Positions 1 through 7,349 are shown, counted from the first letter of the stretch. The stretch is DNA of 36,593 bases from an uncultured Bacteroidota bacterium (GCA_937900965.1 CALCGJ010000145.1:1-36593); one strand, 5' to 3'. A program made the numbers and translations. The notes: generated from the sequence alone by a model not told the origin.

Positions 1-32
1 CAAAAAAATGTTGTGGAATAAAACAAAATGCA

Positions 33-40
33 TACCTTTG
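33..40 (+). promoter_or_regulatory. -7 promoter element for the marR gene
   Basis: TACCTTTG matches the Bacteroidota -7 consensus TAnnTTTG and lies 50 bp before the marR ATG. Transcription would start near position 47, immediately before a palindrome that could be the regulator's own operator. No convincing -33 TTG is visible. Confidence 0.5.
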
Positions 41-48
41 TCGTTTAT

Positions 49-58
49 AACAATTGTT
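49..58. promoter_or_regulatory. Palindrome, possible MarR autoregulatory operator
   Basis: AACAATTGTT is a perfect 10-bp palindrome just downstream of the -7 element and upstream of the marR start. MarR dimers typically bind such AT-rich inverted repeats around their own promoter. A related inverted repeat, TTGTT-GTA-AACAA, lies at 540-552 before the downstream YceI gene. The binding role is inferred from position and symmetry only. Confidence 0.35.
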
Positions 59-90
59 GTTTGCACTTACTCTTGTGAGAAATCAAATAA

Positions 91-522
91 ATGAACAATC
101 CTGAGTCCATACACGCATTGGCTTATTTCAATTTATTGAAGACTGGAAGTTGGGTGGAAGGAAGAGTAAAAGAGGCCTTAAGGCCTTTTAAGCTGACTCA
201 TGCTCAACTAAATGTGTTATATATTTTAACGGAAAATGATCCTAATCCTGTATGTGCTAATGAAGTAAAAAGGAGGATATTGGTAAATAATCCTGATGTG
301 ACCCGGTTGCTGGACAGGTTAGTAAAAAAGGGATATGTTGTACGGGAAACCTGCCCCGAAAACCGCAGAAAGATTGATATTTCTCTAACGGATATCGGAA
401 GAACACTGTTTGAAAAGGCACATCATTCAGCAAAACTAGCTCTCGGGCATTTTTTTAAAAACCAAATAACTGAAAATGAGGCAAAAGAACTCAGGAGAAT
501 TTTAGGTAAAATCAGATCATAA
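91..522 (+). CDS. MarR-family winged-helix transcriptional regulator
   Basis: This 143-residue protein has the normal length of a MarR regulator. The winged-helix core spans roughly residues 35-105. The recognition helix region contains NNPDVTRLLDRLVKKGYV, followed by a wing with the typical RRKIDISLTDIGR pattern. MarR proteins bind DNA as dimers and usually release it on binding a small ligand or on cysteine oxidation; no obvious redox cysteine pair is present here. The next gene, 78 bp downstream on the same strand, encodes a YceI-like protein, and MarR-YceI pairs are common in Bacteroidota, so this regulator probably controls itself and the YceI gene. The natural ligand cannot be read from the sequence. 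The ATG start has an A-rich leader, usual for this phylum. Confidence 0.9.
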   Translation: MNNPESIHALAYFNLLKTGSWVEGRVKEALRPFKLTHAQLNVLYILTENDPNPVCANEVKRRILVNNPDVTRLLDRLVKKGYVVRETCPENRRKIDISLTDIGRTLFEKAHHSAKLALGHFFKNQITENEAKELRRILGKIRS

Positions 523-539
523 ATTTTTTTATCACAATG

Positions 540-552
540 TTGTTGTAAACAA
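540..552. promoter_or_regulatory. Inverted repeat upstream of the YceI gene
   Basis: TTGTT-GTA-AACAA is a perfect 5-bp inverted repeat between the marR stop and the YceI-like gene. It uses the same half-site letters as the palindrome at 49-58 and is a plausible second MarR operator. This is inference from similarity and position. Confidence 0.3.
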
Positions 553-600
553 TAGTAGTTAAAAACACTAAATAGTATTAACATTTAAAATTTTTGAAAA

Positions 601-1170
601 ATGAAACTGACAAATTTTATATTAGCATCAATCATAATGCTGTCTGGCCATTTAATGTATGCACAAAAAGCAGAAGTAAACACTGAAAAATCACATATAG
701 AATGGATTGGTAAAAAGATAGGCGGCCAGCATGAAGGTACCATCCAATTAAAGAGTGGTTATTTTGATTTAAAGGATGATAAAATTGTATCAGGTAATTT
801 TATTGTCGATATGACAACCATGACGAATACTGATCTTAAGGATGAAGGATATAATCAAAAGTTGATTGGTCATTTAAAATCAGATGACTTTTTTGGTGTT
901 GAAGAATATCCCACAGCTACTTTTGTAGTGACAGAAAGTTCCAGGTTCAGTAATGGAAAAGCCACTGTATCAGGAAACATCACCATAAAGAACAAAACTG
1001 AGAACATCTCCTTCGTTGTTGAAAGGAAGGGGAATGAATATACAATCAGGATTGATATCGACCGCTCGAAATTTGATGTAAGGTATGGCTCCAACTCATT
1101 CTTCGATAATCTTGGTAACAAGGCAATTGACGATATTTTCACACTTGATATTACACTTGTGGTAAATTAG
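601..1170 (+). CDS. YceI-family periplasmic lipid-binding-like protein
   Basis: The 189-residue product starts with a signal peptide (about residues 1-21, ending MYAQ) and continues as one YceI domain. Recognisable landmarks are the opening strand with HIEWIGKKIGG, the central KLIGHLKSDDFFGVEEYP segment where family members have a conserved H-L-KS-DFF pattern, and the closing FDVRYGS motif. YceI proteins are extended lipocalin-like barrels that bind polyisoprenoid or amphiphilic ligands in the periplasm; some are stress- or acid-inducible. Its position after marR suggests regulated expression. The ligand is not known. The length is close to the family norm (about 190 residues), so the gene looks intact. 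Confidence 0.9.
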   Translation: MKLTNFILASIIMLSGHLMYAQKAEVNTEKSHIEWIGKKIGGQHEGTIQLKSGYFDLKDDKIVSGNFIVDMTTMTNTDLKDEGYNQKLIGHLKSDDFFGVEEYPTATFVVTESSRFSNGKATVSGNITIKNKTENISFVVERKGNEYTIRIDIDRSKFDVRYGSNSFFDNLGNKAIDDIFTLDITLVVN

Positions 1171-1209
1171 TGCCACACGCCGCAATATCTTGTTAAACAA
1201 TGAGATTTC

Positions 1210-1366
1210 AATGGTCCTATTCCACCGCTGGACATTAGTGGAAAAGCCGGCGTATCTGATCCCCCTTGGCCGATCCAAACTGACCACTGTATATGTCTGA
1301 TTTTATAACATCTAAGCTGATTGATTCCGATCGGCGCGGGGTGGTCAATACCATCGGCCTGTCCAA
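1210..1366. mobile_element. Probable relic of IS21-type insertion-sequence ends
   Basis: This non-coding stretch contains degenerate repeats of the type GGTCAnTTnnnnCGGC with about 23-24 bp spacing. Read on the minus strand from 1290 downward, GGTCAGTTTGGATCGGCC is followed by a second degenerate unit with GGATCAGATACGCCGGC. Read on the plus strand from 1321 upward, CCGATCGGCGCGGGGTGGTC is followed by a unit with ATCGGCC and TGTCC. The two sets face away from each other. Multiple terminal repeats of this kind resemble the ends of IS21-family elements. No transposase gene (istA or istB) is present. I read it as a deletion remnant; the assignment rests on motif memory and is uncertain. Confidence 0.35.
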
Positions 1367-1421
1367 TTGAATATTAATTAGCAAAGTTTTAAGGTTTTAA
1401 CTCTCTACATGAAGGTTCACA

Positions 1422-1453
1422 TTTGGTTGGAAATTCTATTTGTTCTAAATTTG
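1422..1453 (+). promoter_or_regulatory. Promoter (-33 TTTG, -7 TAAATTTG) for the beta-barrel gene
   Basis: TTTG at 1422-1425 and TAAATTTG at 1446-1453 are separated by 20 bp, a good fit to the Bacteroidota sigma factor consensus. The start codon follows 25 bp later at 1479. Confidence 0.55.
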
Positions 1454-1478
1454 GGAACTACTCATTAACATTATATAT

Positions 1479-2102
1479 ATGAAAGCGTTTTCACAAACGG
1501 CCCTTATTCTTGGGTTGATAATCGCTCTTTCGGGCTCTGCAAATGCCCAGCAATCGGATGGCTTCCCTAAAAATGAACTTCAGGCCTCTTATGGCATTGG
1601 CACTTTGACTGAGATTGAAGTAGGTTTAGGCGAAACCATGGCCAGTGCTTTCGCTGATATTTTCTCGTTCTCACCAGATTCAGTCCAACAGGTTTTCACC
1701 TCCGCAAAAGGAAGTATCAACCTTCAGTATGCCAGGCGCCTTTCAAAAGTCATCAAACTTGGGGTCACAGCCTCGTTCAATCCTGTTAAATCCAGGGTTG
1801 AGTTTAAGCAGGGATACTATTCACATGATTCATGGTACTTTATTTCACTGATGCCACGGATTGACTTTCTCTATCTCAACCGGGGGATCTTCTCCATGTA
1901 TTCAGGGTTAGCTGTTGGAGCGACCTATTATATAGATAAAAATACAACTTCCGATCAAGGGTCATCAACACTGCAGGGATGGCTCTTTGCTTTCCAGATA
2001 AATGCTCTTGGATTTCGGGTTGGCAAAGATATCGGCGGTTTTGCTGAATTTGGTTTTGGTGATCAGGGTTTGATCAACATAGGTATATCGGGAAGATTTT
2101 AG
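1479..2102 (+). CDS. Predicted outer-membrane beta-barrel protein of unknown function
   Basis: The 207-residue product has a clear signal peptide (about residues 1-23, ending SANAQ). The rest is rich in alternating hydrophobic/polar strands, such as GSINLQYARRLSKVIKLGVT and FISLMPRIDFLYL, and ends with the aromatic residue F in GLINIGISGRF. A C-terminal aromatic residue is the usual BamA recognition signal of outer-membrane beta-barrels. Its size suggests an 8-10 stranded barrel similar to the porin-family/OmpW-like small barrels of Bacteroidota. I do not recognise a specific family and cannot assign a ligand. It stands alone, with its own promoter, between an IS relic and a gene fragment. 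The ATG sits after an AT-rich leader. Confidence 0.75.
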   Translation: MKAFSQTALILGLIIALSGSANAQQSDGFPKNELQASYGIGTLTEIEVGLGETMASAFADIFSFSPDSVQQVFTSAKGSINLQYARRLSKVIKLGVTASFNPVKSRVEFKQGYYSHDSWYFISLMPRIDFLYLNRGIFSMYSGLAVGATYYIDKNTTSDQGSSTLQGWLFAFQINALGFRVGKDIGGFAEFGFGDQGLINIGISGRF

Positions 2103-2106
2103 ATTT

Positions 2107-2313
2107 AAAGACAATTATAAAACAGTAAAAAAGGAGGAAGACTGGTTTCCAAAAATGATTGCAGCGGGTTTAAAAAAGTTTGCCTGGATACAATCACCAC
2201 ATTCTGCCCTAAGTAAGCAGAGTGCAAGACAGTCTGTTAAAAGCGAGAGTACTGAAATCGTAACAATGTTTGAAAGTGGAGACCCTGATGCGATTGTATG
2301 GTTAAAATCTTGA
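2107..2313 (+). pseudogene. 3' fragment of a STAS/SpoIIAA-like Bacteroidota gene
   Basis: One frame reads about 68 residues to a TGA with no start codon at its beginning; upstream it runs back into the end of the beta-barrel gene in a different frame. The reading contains EEDWFPKMIAAGLKKFAWI near the start and DPDAIVWLKS at the very end. This matches the C-terminal half of a small (about 130-150 residue) family common in Bacteroidota with a WFP...AGL...A pattern and a terminal WL(K/S) motif. The N-terminal half is missing, so the gene is broken by deletion. The only in-frame ATG would remove the conserved WFP. The family name is from recollection of the pattern and is moderately sure. Confidence 0.5.
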
Positions 2314-2341
2314 TTGCCGGGTGTATTATTATAAATGTAGT

Positions 2342-3211
2342 TTAAGGAGTACAGTTAGTGAAATTAGGTTTTGGTTCTGTCCAAACTGTTGTACCATCAC
2401 TAAAATCTTCACAATTAGTAACATTACTCACATCCCAACCACTTAAGTCTTGGTTGAAAGCAAAAGCTTCTTCAAACATAAAACTCATATCCGTCACTTT
2501 ACTCACATCCCAATCTCCAATTGGTTGGTTAAAAGAAGTAGCATCACCAAACATATAACCCATATGAGTCACATTACTCACCTCCCAAGAACCTATATCT
2601 TGGTTAAAAGAAGTTGCATCACTAAACATCCTTTCCATATCAGTCACATTACTCACATCCCAATCTCCAATCGGTTGGTTAAAAGAAGTAGCTAGAAAAA
2701 ACATATAACCCATCTCAGTTACATTACTAACATCCCAATTACTTAGGTCTTGGTTGAAAGCAGAAGCCTCTTCAAACATATAACTCATATCAGTTACTTT
2801 ACTCACATTCCAAGTGCTTATATCTTGGTTAAAAGTTACAGTTCCTTTAAACATAAAAAACATATTAGTCACATTACTAACATCCCAAGAACTTATATCT
2901 TGGTTAAAAGTTTCAACTTTTTTAAACATAAAAAACATATCAGTCACTTTGGTAGTAGCTATTTTAGTTACATCATCTTCATTAGCTACCATTTCTCGTA
3001 ACATATCTTCGTCCACTACAGTATAAGTAACACCATTTACTTCTCCCTTATCTCCTGCATTTGACCATTCATAAGCCTTAATTGTTACACCATTCTCAGC
3101 TAAATAAACGGGGTTATCTCCATCGTATACAGATTGATAATTTCCTACATTATCATCATCACTACAAGCAACGATTAAGACTGTTAAAAGTAAATAGATA
3201 AGTTTTTTCAT
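2342..3211 (-). CDS. DUF285/BspA-type repeat surface lipoprotein
   Basis: The start is placed at the internal ATG (3211), because it gives a canonical lipoprotein signal, MKKLIYLLLTVLIVAC, with the lipidated cysteine at residue 16. The upstream in-frame ATG at 3247 would precede the mapped -7 promoter element. After a roughly 90-residue N-terminal region come seven tandem 25-residue repeats of the form FNQDISSWDVSNVTNMxxMF, the DUF285 / 26-residue surface-repeat family found in Bacteroidota and mycoplasmas, related to BspA-type leucine-rich repeats. Such proteins are exposed on the cell surface and thought to mediate binding; the partner here is unknown. A 13-residue tail rich in T, N and P follows the last repeat, with no sorting domain. 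The gene is noticeably more AT-rich than its neighbours, which may indicate transfer. Confidence 0.85.
   Translation of the reverse strand: MKKLIYLLLTVLIVACSDDDNVGNYQSVYDGDNPVYLAENGVTIKAYEWSNAGDKGEVNGVTYTVVDEDMLREMVANEDDVTKIATTKVTDMFFMFKKVETFNQDISSWDVSNVTNMFFMFKGTVTFNQDISTWNVSKVTDMSYMFEEASAFNQDLSNWDVSNVTEMGYMFFLATSFNQPIGDWDVSNVTDMERMFSDATSFNQDIGSWEVSNVTHMGYMFGDATSFNQPIGDWDVSKVTDMSFMFEEAFAFNQDLSGWDVSNVTNCEDFSDGTTVWTEPKPNFTNCTP
2384..2908 (-). repeat. Seven tandem 75-bp coding repeats (DUF285 units)
   Basis: Seven uninterrupted in-frame units of exactly 75 bp encode FNQ-initiated 25-residue repeats. Units 4 and 6 both begin FNQPIGDWDVS, and units 3 and 7 both begin FNQDLS, a pattern that suggests expansion by duplication of multi-unit blocks. 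Such an array is prone to copy-number change by recombination. Confidence 0.9.
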
Positions 3212-3234
3212 TTTTTTGAATATTCGTTCCTTAG

Positions 3235-3242
3235 CAAAAGTA
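3235..3242 (-). promoter_or_regulatory. -7 promoter element for the repeat lipoprotein
   Basis: On the minus strand this reads TACTTTTG, a match to TAnnTTTG. It lies 23 bp before the chosen ATG at 3211 and supports that start over the longer reading frame. Confidence 0.5.
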
Positions 3243-3343
3243 CGCATTTTACATTTTTCATAGAATATAATTGTATAGGGTCAAACAAATATGCAAAAAG
3301 GAGAGCATGTTTGTCAATATGTTATGTAATAAGTTTGACACAC

Positions 3344-3395
3344 AAGAAATAAAAAAACGCTCTAACAATTGATATACAATATGCTAAAGCGTTTA
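3344..3395 (-). terminator. Rho-independent terminator after the tRNA gene
   Basis: Read on the minus strand, a long imperfect hairpin with outer arms AACGCT and AGCGTT and inner ATTG/CAAT pairing is followed directly by seven T. It starts 7 bp after the 3' end of the minus-strand tRNA and is a convincing intrinsic terminator for it. Confidence 0.75.
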
Positions 3396-3401
3396 ATGTT
3401 G

Positions 3402-3475
3402 TGGGCCCACCAGGACTTGAACCTGGGACCAATAGATTATGAGTCTACTGCTCTAACCAACTGAGCTATGGGCCC
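3402..3475 (-). tRNA. tRNA with CAT anticodon (elongator Met or Ile2)
   Basis: The 74-nt gene folds as a complete cloverleaf. It has acceptor arm GGGCCCA with TGGGCCC, D-arm GCTC/GAGC, anticodon arm GTAGA-CTCATAA-TCTAT, and T-arm CCAGG-TTCAAGT-CCTGG. The anticodon is CAT. The CCA end is not encoded, which is usual in this phylum. A CAT tRNA can be elongator methionine or the lysidine-modified isoleucine tRNA. The TTGGTC variable region and the TTCAAGTCC T-loop resemble isoleucine-2 tRNAs such as E. coli ileX, but I cannot settle this by eye. It does not look like an initiator, because the acceptor's first pair is intact. Confidence 0.95.
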
Positions 3476-3505
3476 AATCCGAATGACGAATAATCCGAAT
3501 GACGA
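3476..3505. repeat. Two 14-bp direct repeats next to the tRNA 5' end
   Basis: AATCCGAATGACGA occurs at 3476-3489 and again at 3492-3505, with a 16-bp period. The pair lies between the tRNA and its promoter element. Its origin is unclear; similar ATTCGTCATTCG runs occur as intergenic filler in Bacteroidota. Confidence 0.7.
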
Positions 3506-3522
3506 TTTACGAATTAAGAGTG

Positions 3523-3530
3523 CAAAAGTA
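3523..3530 (-). promoter_or_regulatory. -7 promoter element for the tRNA
   Basis: TACTTTTG on the minus strand, 47 bp upstream of the mature tRNA 5' end. It matches TAnnTTTG exactly. A clear -33 TTG is not seen. The remaining sequence from 3531 to about 3720 shows no gene or strong signal. Confidence 0.5.
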
Positions 3531-3751
3531 CGACTTTTTTAATTTTTCAGGTAGATTTCTGAACCGATGAAATAATCAATGCCGGGGATCTTCATCACAT
3601 AAGCATGTTTTGGCTCTTCCTGGCCTGATACCGGGTTTTTTCATGTTTTTTGGATTCTGATTTCTGATGACAAATTAAACCAAACTCATGATTCAATCCA
3701 AAGGTTCTCGTTAAAATTCCCACCTTTGCAAAAACTTTCCTGACTGAAATA

Positions 3752-4390
3752 ATGGCTGTAAAAAACATCATTTTTGATTTTGGCGGTGTCATATGTGATA
3801 TTGACATTTCATTGACAGAACAGGCATTTATTGACCTGGGGATAAAACCGTTTAAGGGAGAGGAGGCATCAGCTCAGCGAGACCTTTTTTTCGAACAGTT
3901 TGAAACCGGTCAAATTTCTCCTCCCGAGTTTCGTAGCACATTGCGGATGTTCTTTTCAAACCCTGTATCCGACGAAGATATTGACCGGGCCTGGAATGCC
4001 CTTCTTCATAAAATTCCCGCGAACAGGATCTCGTTGCTGAAAAAACTACAATCCCGGTATAAGCTCTTCCTTCTCAGTAATACCAACCCGATCCACTACC
4101 AGCAATACGTGCAGGACCTGCATGAAAATTTTGGTTTTCATGATTTTCATGGCCTTTTTGAAACTGCATACTTTTCACATGAGATCCAACTCCGGAAACC
4201 TTCACGCGAAGTGTATGAGTTTGTACTAAACCATGCCGGCATCCGGGGAGAGGAGACCCTGTTTATCGACGACGACATTAGAAATACACAAGGTGCTGGA
4301 AAAGCTGGAATACTGGCATATCATCTGAAGCCTGATGAAGATATTACGGAACTTTTCAATACAGAAACGCAGTTTCTTCCGATTCTGTAA
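3752..4390 (+). CDS. HAD-superfamily hydrolase (YihX-like sugar phosphatase type)
   Basis: The 212-residue protein carries all four HAD motifs. Motif I is IFDFGGVICDID with nucleophile Asp9, motif II is LLSNTN (Ser109), motif III is the lysine in LRKPSREVYEF (Lys149), and motif IV is FIDDDIRN (Asp173/174). The F-D-x-G-(G/N)-V form of motif I and the helical cap inserted after it are typical of subfamily IA proteins such as YihX, which dephosphorylates glucose-1-phosphate and related small phosphates. The actual substrate here is unknown. A weak -7-like element (CACCTTTG, 3721-3728) precedes the gene. Its last 35 bp overlap, tail to tail, the end of the minus-strand efflux gene. Confidence 0.88.
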   Translation: MAVKNIIFDFGGVICDIDISLTEQAFIDLGIKPFKGEEASAQRDLFFEQFETGQISPPEFRSTLRMFFSNPVSDEDIDRAWNALLHKIPANRISLLKKLQSRYKLFLLSNTNPIHYQQYVQDLHENFGFHDFHGLFETAYFSHEIQLRKPSREVYEFVLNHAGIRGEETLFIDDDIRNTQGAGKAGILAYHLKPDEDITELFNTETQFLPIL

Positions 4391-5822
4391 TTTTCGTCTC
4401 TTTTTTCCTGATAAAAAAGGAAAAGACTACAGCCACGAGGCACAGAACAGCACCTCCCACATAGGCCCAGCTGAAGCCGATTGTTAACCCGGTGATTGGA
4501 ATTGTTGTCAGGGCAACCTCTTTGCTCCCTGCCGTTTGAGAAATTGACATGGTAAATATCATCTCCATGAGGATAAGTCCAAACATCTGTCCCAGGTTCG
4601 TTCCTAGTTTAAATACACTCGACGATATTGCCTGTTTTCCCACCGGAGCCAGCGACATAACCATATTGTTGTTTGGTGTTATGAACAGGGCGTATGAGAG
4701 TCCCAATAACACCATAAAACCAAAGAGAATCCCCAGGTGAAGCTGAGGCAGAAGAAGGGCGAAGGCTAAACAGCTTCCCGCCGCGAGAAACATTCCGGAA
4801 TTGATGAGGCCCACTTTGGAAACCCTGTCTGATAACCTGCCGGTGACCGGGCTGAACATGCTGAAGACCACGGCGAAGGTCATCATGATGAAGCCGGCAT
4901 GGGTTACATCGATATGCAACCCGTAAATAATATAGAACGGAAGCAACACATTGCTTCCCGCCATGAGTCCAAATCCAGCTATTGAGGCAAGAATGGCAAA
5001 TGAAAAGCTCCGGCTGGAAAAGATAGAGAGGTCGAGGATTGGGTCTTTAACCCTCCGTTCCCAGATAACAAAAACCACAAGCAATAATACCGAACTTAAT
5101 AATCCGAGTATCATTACTGCTGAATCCCATCCAAAAGTCTTTCCCTTACTCAGAAAAAAGACAAGTAATGCAAGGCCGGAAAAACTTACCAATGAGCCCA
5201 CGAAATCGAATCTCTGGCGAATCTTTTCTGATCTTGGTTCCGGCCTGTCGGAAGGAATGATCCTGAGGGCGAAAAACACGGCGAAAATGCCTACCGGAAT
5301 GTTGACAAAAAAGATCCAGTGCCAGTTAAGCATCCCGGTAATCAGTCCCCCAAGAGGGTTACCAATCAACATACCCAGTGAAGAAACCGGGGAGAATATT
5401 CCAAATGCCCAACCCCTTCTGCTGGCAGGAATAAACCTGGTAATCAGTGTAATTGCTGTTGCAAAGAGCATTGACCCTCCCAGTGATTGCAGGACTCTGG
5501 CTCCCAGCAGCAATGAAAATGAAGTTGCCAAACCACACAGGAGGGAACTAACCGTGAAGAGGCTGAAACCTGTTACAAAAATCCGTTTCACACCATATTT
5601 GTCAGCAAGTTTCCCGAATATAATCAAGGTACTGGAAATCATCAGCAGGTAGATCAGGGTAATCTGCACGACTTCCGTAGTGGAGATGTTGAAAAAAGTG
5701 GCAATTTCGGGGAGGGAGATGTTTACGATGTTGCTATCCAGCAGGACCATAAATCCGGCAAGGGATCCACTGATGATGATCCCGATCTGCCGGGGCCGGC
5801 TGGTTACTGTCCGATCTGACAT
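4356..5822 (-). CDS. DHA2-family 14-TM drug:proton antiporter (EmrB/QacA type), copy 2
   Basis: A 488-residue membrane protein of the major facilitator superfamily. Visible hallmarks are the first helix SGSLAGFMVLLDSNIVNISL with the family's LD-xxIVN motif, motif A GKLADKYGVKR, and motif C-like GMLIGNPLGGLITG. These place it in the DHA2 group of 14-helix exporters that pump drugs or biocides using the proton gradient. I chose the ATG at 5822 rather than 5888: it gives the same 488-residue length and N-terminus (MSDRTVTSRPRQ) as the adjacent paralogue, and the -7 element lies 19 bp before it. It follows the paralogue by 40 bp on the same strand. The substrate is unknown. Confidence 0.9.
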   Translation of the reverse strand: MSDRTVTSRPRQIGIIISGSLAGFMVLLDSNIVNISLPEIATFFNISTTEVVQITLIYLLMISSTLIIFGKLADKYGVKRIFVTGFSLFTVSSLLCGLATSFSLLLGARVLQSLGGSMLFATAITLITRFIPASRRGWAFGIFSPVSSLGMLIGNPLGGLITGMLNWHWIFFVNIPVGIFAVFFALRIIPSDRPEPRSEKIRQRFDFVGSLVSFSGLALLVFFLSKGKTFGWDSAVMILGLLSSVLLLVVFVIWERRVKDPILDLSIFSSRSFSFAILASIAGFGLMAGSNVLLPFYIIYGLHIDVTHAGFIMMTFAVVFSMFSPVTGRLSDRVSKVGLINSGMFLAAGSCLAFALLLPQLHLGILFGFMVLLGLSYALFITPNNNMVMSLAPVGKQAISSSVFKLGTNLGQMFGLILMEMIFTMSISQTAGSKEVALTTIPITGLTIGFSWAYVGGAVLCLVAVVFSFFIRKKETKITESEETAFLY

Positions 5823-5841
5823 GTCTGGCTGCTTTCCACGG

Positions 5842-5861
5842 CAAATGTAACAAATCCTCGT
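5842..5861 (-). promoter_or_regulatory. Promoter element of efflux copy 2, shared with copy 1
   Basis: On the minus strand this 20-bp stretch starts with ACGAGGATTTG and ends in the -7 element TACATTTG. The same arrangement precedes copy 1 at 7350-7370. It lies in the 40-bp gap between the two genes, so copy 2 can be transcribed on its own. Confidence 0.55.
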
Positions 5862-5862
5862 T

Positions 5863-7329
5863 TCAGCCCTGCATGGGGTGTTCCACAACCTCTGAATGCT
5901 TCAACCTGTTCTCCCTTATAAACAGGGAAAAGAGTATAGCTGCAACACACATGGCTGCACCGGCTATGTATGCCCAGGAAAACCCGCTCATCAGTTCAGT
6001 GGCTGGCATCGATTTGAGTTTGAATCCTGTTTCCCCCGGGGAGTGATGAATTCCCATCGTAAAAATCATCTGCATGAGGATCAGTCCAAACATCTGGCCC
6101 ATGTTGGTGGAAAGCTTGAATACACTGGAAGATATGGACACCTTATCCTCACGTGCTATTGACATCACCATGTTGTTGTTCGGGGTGATGAAAAGAGCAT
6201 AGGAGATGCCAAGCATAACCAGGAATCCAAAAAGTATACCCAGGTGAAGCAGGGGAAGTAACAGGGCAAATGCAATACAACTTATCGTGGCGAGTGCCAT
6301 GCCAAGAATAGTCAGATGGACCCTTGGAACTTTATCGGAGAGCCTGCCGGTAATCAGACTGCTCAGGCTGAAGACGACCGCAAAGGTCATCAGAATAAAA
6401 CCGGCATGCGTAACGTCAATTTTCAATCCCAGCAGAATATAAAAAGGAAGGATTACATTACTTCCGGCCATCAATCCATACCCCACAAGAGAGGCCATGA
6501 GGGCATATGAGAAACTCCGGTCACGAAAGATTGAAAGGTCCAGAATAGGATCCCTGGATCTCTTTTCCCAGAGTATAAAAGCTGTAATCAAGACCAGAGA
6601 ACCAACTAACCCTCCAATCGTTAACGGTGAACCCCATCCCATACTTTTCCCATTGCTGATAAAATACACCATCATTGCCAACCCAAAAAAGCTTAGCAAC
6701 GAACCAAGGTAATCGAAGTGTTTAATGCTGGTTGGTTTTTTCTCATTCTGATAATCAGCGGGAATCGTTTTGTAGCCGAGAATGGTCGCCAGGATCCCGA
6801 CAGGAATATTGACCAGAAAGATCCAGTGCCAGCTGAGCATCCCGGTAATCAAACCTCCCAGGGGGTTGCCTATTAAAAGACCCATTGATGATATCGGGAA
6901 GAAGATCCCGAAAGCCCATCCGCGTCTGTCGGGTGGAATAAATTTAGTGATGAGGGAGATCATGGTTGAAAACAGCATGGATCCTCCAATTCCCTGTAAG
7001 ATCCGGGCTGCAATTAACAATGAAAATGTGGGAGTCAGTCCGCACAACAGTGAGCTCACTGTAAATACGATGAATCCACTGATGAACACCCGTTTAATTC
7101 CATAATTATCTGCGAGTTTTCCGAATATGATCATCGTTCCTGATAACATCAGCAGGTAAACGAGCGCAACCTGGACAACAAGCGGGGTAGAAATATCAAA
7201 GTATTTGGCAATATCGTGGAGAGAAATATTTACAATGTTGTTATCCAGCAGAACCATAAACCCGGCAAGTGAACCACTTATAGTGATACCAACCTGCCTG
7301 GCATGACTGGTTACGGTTTGATTTGTCAT
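5863..7329 (-). CDS. DHA2-family 14-TM drug:proton antiporter (EmrB/QacA type), copy 1
   Basis: This 488-residue protein is a close paralogue of the gene just downstream and aligns with it essentially end to end without large gaps. It has the same hallmarks: GSLAGFMVLLDNNIVNISL in helix 1, motif A GKLADNYGIKR, and GLLIGNPLGGLITG. The central basic cytoplasmic loop (around residues 195-210) and the extreme C-terminus are the most divergent parts. The family exports toxic compounds in exchange for protons across the inner membrane. Unlike E. coli emrAB there is no adjacent membrane-fusion partner, so each copy probably works alone in the inner membrane. Expression is from its own TACATTTG promoter 20 bp before the ATG. 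Confidence 0.9.
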   Translation of the reverse strand: MTNQTVTSHARQVGITISGSLAGFMVLLDNNIVNISLHDIAKYFDISTPLVVQVALVYLLMLSGTMIIFGKLADNYGIKRVFISGFIVFTVSSLLCGLTPTFSLLIAARILQGIGGSMLFSTMISLITKFIPPDRRGWAFGIFFPISSMGLLIGNPLGGLITGMLSWHWIFLVNIPVGILATILGYKTIPADYQNEKKPTSIKHFDYLGSLLSFFGLAMMVYFISNGKSMGWGSPLTIGGLVGSLVLITAFILWEKRSRDPILDLSIFRDRSFSYALMASLVGYGLMAGSNVILPFYILLGLKIDVTHAGFILMTFAVVFSLSSLITGRLSDKVPRVHLTILGMALATISCIAFALLLPLLHLGILFGFLVMLGISYALFITPNNNMVMSIAREDKVSISSSVFKLSTNMGQMFGLILMQMIFTMGIHHSPGETGFKLKSMPATELMSGFSWAYIAGAAMCVAAILFSLFIRENRLKHSEVVEHPMQG

Positions 7330-7349
7330 ATATTGAGGTTTTTAGATAA

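Noticed and set aside
1096-1287. 63-codon minus-strand frame after the YceI gene
   Set aside because: It crosses the YceI 3' end and the IS-like relic repeats; no homology pattern, so treated as chance.
2384-2908. Regular repeats considered as a CRISPR array
   Set aside because: The 75-bp period is in frame with a DUF285 protein, with no constant repeat plus unique spacer structure and no cas genes.
3402-3475. tRNA 3' end as an attachment site of an integrated island
   Set aside because: No second copy of the tRNA 3' end and no integrase gene were found in the window.
3595-3807. 70-codon minus-strand frame between the tRNA and the HAD gene
   Set aside because: It overlaps the HAD gene's start region antisense and has no protein-like features or promoter.
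4951-5652. Long plus-strand open frame of 233 codons opposite the efflux gene
   Set aside because: It is antisense to a well-supported DHA2 transporter; the translation is low in hydrophobic cores and has no family features.
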